A DNA stretch of 64,000 nt, taken from NCBI RefSeq assembly GCF_033446685.1, contig NZ_JAWQLY010000005.1, positions 62,001-126,000 on the forward strand. The letters run 5' to 3'. This stretch comes from Modicisalibacter sp033446685 (lineage in GTDB: Bacteria; Pseudomonadota; Gammaproteobacteria; Pseudomonadales; Halomonadaceae). Below are positions 6,758 through 15,100 of this stretch, piece by piece (within the stretch, counting starts at the first letter, position 1; each line of letters begins with the position of its first letter). The position numbers were made by a program, and so were the translations under genes. Below the pieces are notes generated by a model that was not told the origin of the DNA, did not search any database, and saw nothing but the letters and a program-made list of their open reading frames with translations.

Positions 6758-7912
6758 TCACTGCTTGTTGGCCAACCTGACCTTGAAGCCGAAGCGCTCG
6801 AGCGCCTCACGCAGGTCGTTGTTGTTCTTCTTGAGGTCGACACGCAGCGTGGAGAACTCGCGCCGCACCGGGTATTCGGCACGGTAGCGATCGAACGCCT
6901 GCGCCATGCCCAGGCGCCGCCGGTAGCGTTCGAAGCCGACCATGTCACGACGTACGTCGTAGCAGGCTCGAACGCACAGCGACAGCGCCTCTTCGGGCGG
7001 CGCCCAACCGGTAAGCACCAGCTTGCGCAGCCATGGCTCGGGCTTGATCTGACCGAGCTTGCGCCGCACCGGCAGCCCGTAGTGACGCATGATCGCCTGG
7101 TAGACCAGCTCGGTGCCACGCATCTTGCCGTCGAGGCTATAGCCGGCAATGTGCGGCGTGGCGATGTCGACCAGCGAGTAAAGCGCCTCGTCGATGGCCG
7201 GCTCGTTTTCCCAGACATCGAGGACCGTATTCAGGTCGCCGTGTTCGGCCAGCCGCTCATACAGCGCGCGGCCATCGAGACAGTCGCCACGACCGGCATT
7301 GAGCAGCACCGTCCCCGGGCGCAGCGCGGCGATACGCCGCGCATCGAGCAGGTGACGCGTCGGATGATCGCCCGTCGTCACCAAGGGCGTGTGCAGGCAG
7401 ACGATATCGGCCTCGTCGAGCAAGGTATCGAGATCGACGAAATCATCGCGGCCTTCGGCGAGCGCGCGCGGCGGATCGCAGACCAGGCAACGAGCGCCCA
7501 GCTCGGCCAGACGCCGCCACAGCCGTCCACCGACGTTCCCCGCGCCGACGATGCCGATGGTGCAACGGTCGAGCCGGTAGTCCCGCTCCTCGGCCAGCAT
7601 CGACAGGCTGGACAGCACGTAATCGACCACCGAGTCGGCGTTGCAGCCCGGTGCACTGGCGAAACCGATACGCCGTTCGTGCAGATAATCCAGATCGATG
7701 TGGTCGGTGCCGATCGTGCAGGTACCCACGAAGCGAACCGGCGAACCGGCCAGCAGCGCGGCGTCGACCCGGGTAATCGAACGCACCAGCAGGATGTCGC
7801 AACCGGCCACCGCCTGGGCGTCGATTTCGCGGCCGGGCAGCCGGCGAATCTCGCCCAGCTCGCCGAAGAACTCATCGACCAGCGGAATGTTCTGGTCGGC
7901 TAGAATGCGCAT
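6758..7912 (-). CDS. pdxB: Erythronate-4-phosphate dehydrogenase PdxB
   Basis: A 384-residue NAD-dependent 2-hydroxyacid dehydrogenase that oxidises 4-phosphoerythronate in the DXP-dependent route to pyridoxal phosphate. The N-terminus MRILADQNIPLVDEFF and the segment FVGTCTIGTDHID are PdxB-specific. The Rossmann glycine motif GIVGAGNVGGR is at about 120-130, and the C-terminal PdxB dimerisation domain (FERYRRRLGMAQAFDRYR) is present. Length matches E. coli PdxB (378). It converges with htpX across a shared terminator. Confidence 0.96.
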   Translation of the reverse strand: MRILADQNIPLVDEFFGELGEIRRLPGREIDAQAVAGCDILLVRSITRVDAALLAGSPVRFVGTCTIGTDHIDLDYLHERRIGFASAPGCNADSVVDYVLSSLSMLAEERDYRLDRCTIGIVGAGNVGGRLWRRLAELGARCLVCDPPRALAEGRDDFVDLDTLLDEADIVCLHTPLVTTGDHPTRHLLDARRIAALRPGTVLLNAGRGDCLDGRALYERLAEHGDLNTVLDVWENEPAIDEALYSLVDIATPHIAGYSLDGKMRGTELVYQAIMRHYGLPVRRKLGQIKPEPWLRKLVLTGWAPPEEALSLCVRACYDVRRDMVGFERYRRRLGMAQAFDRYRAEYPVRREFSTLRVDLKKNNNDLREALERFGFKVRLANKQ

Positions 7913-8041
7913 GCTGCTCGCTCCTTGTTCCCGGCTAGCGGGCCGCTACAATGATGGCGCCTCGATCGCCAGCCATCTTAGGCCGGGCGACCGGGCGCGA
8001 CAAGCCGCCATCGACTCTCTGCCATCGACTCTGGAGCCGCC

Positions 8042-8317
8042 GTGATCGTCCGCTGGGAAAGCCCTCATGACTATGTGCTGGTGCACATCCATCAGGACAT
8101 GTTCGGCGACTGGATATTCAGTCGCGCCTGGGGCCAGATCGGCACCCAGTTCGGCGGCCTCAAGCACCAGCTGGCCGAGAGCCACGAGCAGGCCCAGATG
8201 TGGCTCGACGACGTCGACCATATCCAACGCTCGCGGGGCTTTCGCAAGGTGCTCGAGACCCAGGACGACAGTCCCGAGGGCCGCGACGCCGTTCGCCAGC
8301 TCTCGCTGCTCGAGTAG
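8042..8317 (+). CDS. Small WGR-domain-like protein, unknown function
   Basis: A 91-residue protein starting at GTG (8042), on the opposite strand from both neighbours pdxB and rlmKL. Residues 11-60 (YVLVHIHQDMFGDW, then SRAWGQIGTQFGG) resemble a WGR domain, the tryptophan-glycine-arginine nucleic-acid-associated fold of PARPs and some bacterial proteins. Here the motif reads WGQIG, not WGRIG. The rest is a short acidic helical tail. Apart from the domain resemblance I do not recognise a function. Confidence 0.65.
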   Translation: MIVRWESPHDYVLVHIHQDMFGDWIFSRAWGQIGTQFGGLKHQLAESHEQAQMWLDDVDHIQRSRGFRKVLETQDDSPEGRDAVRQLSLLE

Positions 8318-8332
8318 TCCTTCGAATGGCCC

Positions 8333-10528
8333 TCACTCGCCGCCTTCACGATGGCGAATCAGGAAACAATGGTGTAGATCGGGGCGCCGCTGGAAATCGG
8401 GATCGTAGGTACGTGTGGTGATGTCCTGCACGACGAAGCGTTCGGCGAGTCGCTCATCGAGCCGAAAGCGGCGCTGATTGTTGGAGAAGATCAGCGTACC
8501 ACCCGCTGCCAGCCGTGCCATGGCCAGTTCGACCAGCCGCGGGTGATCGCGCTGAATATCCAGCGTCGCCTCCATGCGCTTGGAATTCGAGAAGGTCGGC
8601 GGGTCGAGAAAGATCAGATCGAACCGGCTCTCGGCGGTTTCCAGCCAGTGCAGGCAATCGTCACGAACGACCCGATGACGCGACGGATCGAGCCGGTTGA
8701 GCGCCAGGTTGTCGCGCGCCCAATCGAGGTAGGTGTTGGACAGGTCGACGCTGACGCTGTCCGTGGCGCCGCCCAACGCGGCATGGACGGTCGCCGCTCC
8801 GGTATAGCAGAACAGGTTGAGAAAGCGCTTGCCGCCCGCCATCTCGGCGATCATCCGGCGCACCGGCCGGTGATCGAGGAACAGCCCGGTATCCAGGTAA
8901 TCGCGCAGATTGACCCATAACCGGGCGCTACCCTCGCCGACCTCAAAGCGCTCGCCGCTGGAATCGCGTTTCTGGTATTGAGCCTTGCCGGCCTGGCGTT
9001 CGCGCTGTTTGAGGTGAATGCGTTCGGCGCGCACCTCGAGCACTTCGGGCAGTACGCTCAGCGCCTCCATCAGCCGCCGCTGGGCCTGGGCCGGCTCGAC
9101 CGATTTCGGCGGCGCGTACTCCTGCACATGCACGCGTTCGGCGTAGACATCGATGGCCATCGCGTATTCGGGCATATCGGCGTCATAGAGCCGGTAGCAT
9201 TGCTCGCCGCTTCGCTTGAGCCACTTGGCCAGCCGCTTGCGATTCTTGACCAACCGATTGGCGAACATCTGCGCGCCCTGCGAGCGCCGATCCGCCGCCG
9301 GTGACGATTCGTTTTCATCCGCCCCCGCCTCGGCGATGGCCATCAACAACAGCTTGCAATCCAGGGCGCCGTTCTTGAAGGCATACTGCTTGTCGGCGCG
9401 CAGCCCGGTGCGGTGGCCGAGATCGGGATTGCCGGTAAACAGCGCCAGGGTCCAGCCGGGAAATTCACGTTGCGCCCGTTCGCCGAGCGTCGCGTACAGC
9501 GGCACCAGCTCGGGCAGCTCGCCGATGCGTTCGCCGTAGGGCGGGTTGGTGATGATCAATCCCGGACCCGCAGCCTCCGTCGGGCGGCGCAGTTGCCGAA
9601 CCTCGCCCCCCTCGAAAGTGACCAGCGCGGGAATGCCGGCGCGCATGGCGTTGCCCTTGGCTGCGGAGAGCGCCTGCGGGCTTTGATCGACCCCATACAG
9701 GCGCGACTTGATGCGCCGGCGGCCGAGACTGGCACGCGCCTCGGCCTCGCGCTTTAGGGTCTGCCATAGCGCTTCGTCATGGCCTGCCCAGCCATGCAGG
9801 CCGAAGCGTTGCCGGTTGAGGTTGGGAGCGACGTCGGCGGCCATCATCGCCGCCTCGATCACCAGCGTACCCGAGCCGCACAGCGGATCGACCAGCGGCT
9901 CGCCGCGCTTGGCGCGGGCCGGCCAGTCGGCACGCACCAACAGCGCCGCCGCCAGATTCTCCTTGAGCGGGGCATGCCCCGGCTCGCGGCGATAACCGCG
10001 TTGATGCAGGCTGGTGCCGGCCAGGTCGATGCCTAGCGTCAGGCGTCCGCGATGCAGGTGCGCGTAGAGTCGCAGGTCGGGATCGCGCAGTTCGACCCGC
10101 GGTCGCTCACGGCCGGCATCGCGCAGGGCGTCGACGACGCCGTCCTTGACCGTCTGGGCACCGAAACGGGTATGCCGGATCGCCGCCGACTGGCCATGGA
10201 AATCCACCGCAAGGGTCGCCTCGGCGGGCAATTGGCTCGCCCAGTCGAGCCGTTCGACACAGGCCTTGAGCGCCTCGGGTGTCTCGATATCGGCCTGTCG
10301 GGCCAGACACAGGATGACCCGGTTGGCCAGTCGCGACCATAGGCAGGCGCGATAGGCCACTTCCAGCCCGGCACTGAAGTGCACGCCGGCGACGGTCTGC
10401 TTGGTGACCACGGCGCCCCACTGGGCCAGCTCATCGGCCAGCAATGCTTCGATACCCTTGGGGCAGGTCGCAAAAAAATGCCTTAGCGTATCGTTCGACG
10501 TTTCTGGCACTGACGACTCAGTCGGCAT
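8333..10528 (-). CDS. rlmL: Bifunctional 23S rRNA methyltransferase RlmKL
   Basis: A fused enzyme that makes m2G2445 (RlmL half) and m7G2069 (RlmK half) in 23S rRNA. I chose the ATG at 10528 (MPTESSVPETSND, 731 residues). It has an AAAGGAAT sequence upstream and fits the family length (E. coli 702), although the frame is open for 61 more codons. A THUMP region is followed by the RlmL methyltransferase with NPPYGERIGE, then the RlmK half with DPPTFSNSK. Both catalytic modules look intact. Confidence 0.95.
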   Translation of the reverse strand: MPTESSVPETSNDTLRHFFATCPKGIEALLADELAQWGAVVTKQTVAGVHFSAGLEVAYRACLWSRLANRVILCLARQADIETPEALKACVERLDWASQLPAEATLAVDFHGQSAAIRHTRFGAQTVKDGVVDALRDAGRERPRVELRDPDLRLYAHLHRGRLTLGIDLAGTSLHQRGYRREPGHAPLKENLAAALLVRADWPARAKRGEPLVDPLCGSGTLVIEAAMMAADVAPNLNRQRFGLHGWAGHDEALWQTLKREAEARASLGRRRIKSRLYGVDQSPQALSAAKGNAMRAGIPALVTFEGGEVRQLRRPTEAAGPGLIITNPPYGERIGELPELVPLYATLGERAQREFPGWTLALFTGNPDLGHRTGLRADKQYAFKNGALDCKLLLMAIAEAGADENESSPAADRRSQGAQMFANRLVKNRKRLAKWLKRSGEQCYRLYDADMPEYAMAIDVYAERVHVQEYAPPKSVEPAQAQRRLMEALSVLPEVLEVRAERIHLKQRERQAGKAQYQKRDSSGERFEVGEGSARLWVNLRDYLDTGLFLDHRPVRRMIAEMAGGKRFLNLFCYTGAATVHAALGGATDSVSVDLSNTYLDWARDNLALNRLDPSRHRVVRDDCLHWLETAESRFDLIFLDPPTFSNSKRMEATLDIQRDHPRLVELAMARLAAGGTLIFSNNQRRFRLDERLAERFVVQDITTRTYDPDFQRRPDLHHCFLIRHREGGE

Positions 10529-10743
10529 GTGAATGAATATTCCTTTTAATTTCACTTGCGTAACGTTTGTGTAACAAAATCGACTCGACACAACTGACGT
10601 TTTTGGACTAGTAATTACCTTAGTAGCTACTGATGACGCATGCGTTCTGCCGCGGGCTCTAGAGCAGCGACAAGCAGGTCGGTTAGGCCGTTGTCGTTTG
10701 ATGACTCGCAATAAAAATCCGGTTCTTCATAAGAGGCCACCCG

Positions 10744-10950
10744 ATGAAACGACAGAAACGTGATCGCTTCCAGCGTGCCTATATTCATGGCTACAAGGCA
10801 GGTATGACAGGTCGCTCTAGAGACGACTGTCCCAGCCAGGATATCAACCTACGCGAATACTGGATGAGCGGTTGGCGTGAAGGTCGCGGGGATCAGTGGG
10901 CCGGCATGATAGGGGTAGCCGGCATCCATAAGAACCCCATGGTGATGTAA
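10744..10950 (+). CDS. rmf: Ribosome modulation factor Rmf
   Basis: A 68-residue basic protein that dimerises 70S ribosomes into inactive 100S particles in stationary phase. The N-terminal MKRQKRDRFQRAYIHGYKAG and the later GWREG match E. coli RMF. It is longer than the E. coli protein (55), with about 13 extra C-terminal residues (GMIGVAGIHKNPMVM). It is divergent from rlmKL and followed by a terminator. Confidence 0.95.
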   Translation: MKRQKRDRFQRAYIHGYKAGMTGRSRDDCPSQDINLREYWMSGWREGRGDQWAGMIGVAGIHKNPMVM

Positions 10951-10975
10951 CCCAAATGAAGGAAGAATACCCTCC

Positions 10976-11007
10976 AAGGCCCGTCTCGGTGACGGGCCTT
11001 CTTGTTT
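10976..11007 (+). terminator. Rho-independent terminator of rmf
   Basis: A perfect 10-bp stem AAGGCCCGTC/GACGGGCCTT with a 5-nt loop (TCGGT), followed by CTTGTTTGTT. It lies 25 nt after the rmf stop and before the end of convergent pyrD. Confidence 0.85.
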
Positions 11008-11047
11008 GTTCCCGGCAGAACCCAAGTATCCGACGCGATCGCCCTCG

Positions 11048-12067
11048 CTATGCGAGTCGCCTTAGCGCACGCCGACACTCTACAACCAGCGCCGGCCCTC
11101 GGTAGACGAAACCCGAGTAGAGCTGAACGAGATCCGCGCCCGCCTCACGCTTGGCCAGCGCCTCTTCGCCGTTAGTAATGCCTCCCACCCCGATGATCGG
11201 CATGTCGGGCAGGTAGCGACGCAACGCCGCGACGACACGATTCGATGCGGCGAATACCGGGCGCCCGGAAAGCCCGCCCTGCTCATCGGCGTGCGGCAAG
11301 CCCGTCACCGCGTCGCGGGCGATCGTGGTGTTGGTCGCGATCACTGCATCGATGGCATTGCGCGCGAGCGCTTCAGCCACCAGGCCGATGGCCGCGTCCT
11401 CCATGTCTGGAGCAATCTTGACCGCCAGCGGCACGCGACGCCCCGCCTGTTCATCGAGTTGGTTGCAGCGTTTGCGCAACGGAGCGAGCAAGCCATCGAG
11501 GTGCTCGCCGAGCTGCAGGTCGCGAAGTCCCGGCGTATTGGGCGAAGAAATGTTGACGGTAATGTAGTCCGCGCACGCGTGCACACGCTCCAGGCACACG
11601 AGATAGTCGTCGACCGCCCGCTCGACCGGAGTCGTCAGATTCTTGCCGATATTGATGCCGATCACGCCCGCGTAACGACTCTTGCGCACATTGGCGACGA
11701 GCCGGTCGACCCCGGCATTGTTGAATCCCATGCGATTGATGATTGCCTGCTGTTCGGGCAATCGGAAGAGCCGTGGCCGCGGATTGCCGGGCTGAGGCCG
11801 GGGCGTGACGGTTCCGACCTCGACGAAACCGAAACCCAGTGCGCCCAATGCGTCGAGATGATCGGCATTCTTGTCGAGCCCTGCTGCCAAACCGACCCGA
11901 TTGGCGAAGCGCAACCCCATCAGTTCGCAGGGGTCGTCGAGCGACTCTCCGGCGCCGAGCAGTCCTTGCAGGTGCAGTCGATGGATCAGCTCCAGGGCGC
12001 GTAACGAGACGCCATGGGCGGTTTCAGGGTCCAGTCGGAACAACAGGGAACGGGCGAGCGCGTACAT
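11048..12067 (-). CDS. pyrD: Dihydroorotate dehydrogenase (quinone), class 2
   Basis: A 339-residue membrane-associated flavoenzyme that oxidises dihydroorotate to orotate and passes electrons to quinone in pyrimidine synthesis. The N-terminal helical extension (MYALARSLLFRLDPETAH) that distinguishes class 2 enzymes is present. The active-site segment VNISSPNTPGLRDLQ carries the catalytic serine, and the FMN phosphate region IIGVGGI is near the end. A GAGGAG sequence precedes the ATG. It is codirectional with gdhB, 114 nt downstream of it. Confidence 0.97.
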   Translation of the reverse strand: MYALARSLLFRLDPETAHGVSLRALELIHRLHLQGLLGAGESLDDPCELMGLRFANRVGLAAGLDKNADHLDALGALGFGFVEVGTVTPRPQPGNPRPRLFRLPEQQAIINRMGFNNAGVDRLVANVRKSRYAGVIGINIGKNLTTPVERAVDDYLVCLERVHACADYITVNISSPNTPGLRDLQLGEHLDGLLAPLRKRCNQLDEQAGRRVPLAVKIAPDMEDAAIGLVAEALARNAIDAVIATNTTIARDAVTGLPHADEQGGLSGRPVFAASNRVVAALRRYLPDMPIIGVGGITNGEEALAKREAGADLVQLYSGFVYRGPALVVECRRALRRLA

Positions 12068-12181
12068 CGGGCTCCTCGGCAGCGGCGGGGCGAAAGGCGC
12101 CGGGAGTATACCTCACAAGCAAGGCGGCGACGACGCACACTGCGCGCCGCCGCCGCGATCCAGCCTAGGGATATTACGCGA

Positions 12182-15100
12182 TTAGCTCTCTCCGTTGCTC
12201 TCGGCAAGGTCGACCAGCTCACGTATCGCCACGGCAAACAGCGGATAGCCGCCCTGGGTGCCGCCGCGCACTTCGTTGACCAGCCCGCACCAGCGCTCGT
12301 GGAGATCGGCATGCCGCGCCAGCCACTGGTCGACACGCGGCTCCACATCGCGCGGCCCCTCGGCCATTCTGACTACGCTGACGGTCAGCGCCAGCTGTTG
12401 GCGATCGAGGTCGTCGCGGAAGGCCTCGCGGGCCTGGGCCTGCCAGCTGTCGCGCACCTTGAGGGCATCGACCTGCTCGGTCATCCATGGCAACTCGAGG
12501 CGGTGGCCGATCTCGTAGTAGAGTTCGGCGACTCGCTGGATCTTCTCGTCGGTCTGCTTGGCCGCTTCGATGATGCCCAACCCGGCGAACAGGTTACCGG
12601 TGGCGGCGACGATATTGGCCAACGACTTGGGTACGCCGGCCGAGGTGAGTTCGTCGCGGCGCTCCTGCCAGATATCGAGTTCCTGGCCGCGCAGACGCTT
12701 GCCGATGCTCTCCTGAAGCTGCGAAAGGCGCGGCGCGAAGTGTTCGATACTCTCATTGACCGAGAGGCTGCTGCGCTGACGCAGGAACCAGCGTGTCGCA
12801 CGCCGAATCAGGCGCATCAGGTCGAGCATCATCTGATACTGGATGCCGCTGTCGACGCGATTGTCCAGCGCTTCGATCTGCTGCCACAGCCCCTCGAGGT
12901 TGAAGCTGTCGCGGGCGATCACGTAGGCCCGTGCGATATCCGCCCGGCTGGCCCCGGTGGTATCGATCAGCCGCCGGGAGAAGACGATGCCCATGTGATC
13001 GACCAGGTCGTTGGCGATCTGCGTGGCAACGATCTCACGCTTGAGACGATGACCGTACATGTCGTCGTGGAAACGCTCGACCAAGGTCTTGGGGAAAGCG
13101 CGCTCGAGGTGGCACTGGATGTACGGATCGTCGGGCACCTCGGAGGCGATCAGGTCGTCCTTGAGGGTACTCTTGGCATAGGAGATCAGCACCGAGAGCT
13201 CGGGCAGCGTCAGCCCTTCCTCGTTGTTGGAGCGTTCGAGCAGCGCTTCGTCGCTGGGCAGGGATTCGAGCTCGCGATCGAGATGCCCGCTGGCCTCGAG
13301 TTCATTGATGAAGCGCCGATAGGGCCCCATTCCCTCTTTCGACAGCCGTTCGGACAGCGACAGCGCCTGGGTCTGGCGGTAATTGTCGCGAATCACCAGC
13401 TCGGCGACCTCCTCGGTCATTTCGGCCAACAGCGCGTTGCGCTGCTTGTCGGTCATGTCGCCGCGCTTGACGATGTCGTCGAGCAGGATCTTGATGTTGA
13501 CCTCATGGTCCGAGCAGTTGACCCCACCGGCGTTATCGATGAAGTCGGTGTTGACGCGCACGCCGCGCAGCGCGGCTTGCATGCGGCCACGCTGGGTCAG
13601 GCCGAGGTTGCCCCCCTCACCGACCACCCGGCAGTTGAGTTCGTCACCGTTGACGCGCAGGCCGTCGTTGGCCTTGTCGCCGACGTCGGCGTGGCTTTCC
13701 TGGCTGGATTTGACGTAGGTGCCGATGCCGCCGTTCCAGATCAGGTCGACCTGGGCCTTGAGCATGGCATTGATCAGATCGTTGGGCGAAAGCTTGTCGG
13801 CCTGAATGCCGAAGGCCTTCTTCATCGGCTCGCTGATGGCGATCGACTTGGCGCTGCGCTTGAAGATGCCGCCCCCCTCCGAGATCAGCGAGGCATCGTA
13901 ATCCTCCCAACTGGAGCGCGCCTGATTGAACAGCCGCTTACGCTCCTCGAAGGACTTACCCGGGTCGGGATCGGGGTCGACGAAGATATGCAGGTGGTTG
14001 AAGGCGCCGACCAACCGGATGCGGTCGGACAGCAGCATGCCGTTGCCGAATACGTCGCCGGCCATGTCACCGATCCCCAGCACGCTGAAGGGGTCCTGCT
14101 GGGTATCCAGCCCCAGCTCGCGGAAGTGGCGCTTGACCGATTCCCAGGCGCCGCGGGCGGTGATCGCCATCTTCTTGTGGTCGTAGCCATTGGCGCCGCC
14201 CGAGGCGAAGGCGTCGCCCAGCCAATGACCATAATCCAGCGATATTTCGTTGGCGATATCCGAGAAGGTCGCCGTGCCCTTGTCGGCGGCGACGACCAGA
14301 TAGGGATCGTCGTCGTCGTGCCTTACCACGTCGCGCGGCACGACGACCTCGCCACCATCGAGGTTGTCGGTGATGTCGAGCAGCGCGCGGATGAATATCT
14401 GGTAGCAGGCAATGCCTTCTTTCTGGATCGCGTCGCGGTCGGCGGTGTCGGGCATCCGCTTGCAGACGAAGCCGCCCTTGGCGCCCACCGGGACGATGAC
14501 GGCGTTCTTGACCTGCTGGGCCTTGACCAGACCGAGGATCTCGGTACGGAAATCCTCATGCCGGTCCGACCAGCGCAGCCCGCCACGGGCGACCTTGCCG
14601 CCACGCAGGTGGACGCCTTCGACACGCGGTGAATAGACGAAGATCTCGAAGCGCGGACGCGGCTTGGGCATGTTCGGTACGCGCGTCGGATCGAGCTTGA
14701 AAGAGATGTAGTCCTTGACCTCGCCATTGACATCGCGCTGGTAGTAATTGGTACGCAAGGTGGCCTGGATCAGGTCGATGTAGCGACGCAGCAGCAGGTC
14801 GTCGTTGAGGCTCGCGACGCTGTCGAGCATCTGTGTCAATCGCTCGACGCTGGCATCGATCTGCTCGGCCTGCTGCTCGCCCTGCGGGTCGAAGCGCAAC
14901 TCGAACAGGTGAATCAGTTCGCGCGTGATCTCAGGATGGCTAGTCAGCGTATTGGCGATATACAGCTGCGACAGGCCGAAGCGGATCTGCTTGAGGTAGC
15001 GGGCATAGGCACGCAGTATCGCGACCTCGCGCCAGTCGAGATTGGCGGCGATGATCAAGCGGTTGAACGGGTCGTTCTCGGCCTCGCCGGTCCAGATGCG

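Noticed and set aside
12014..14632. A long open frame on the plus strand opposite the glutamate dehydrogenase gene (about 870 codons)
   Set aside because: It mirrors gdhB in the antisense frame of GC-rich codons; the protein lacks family features and the gdhB product is unmistakable.
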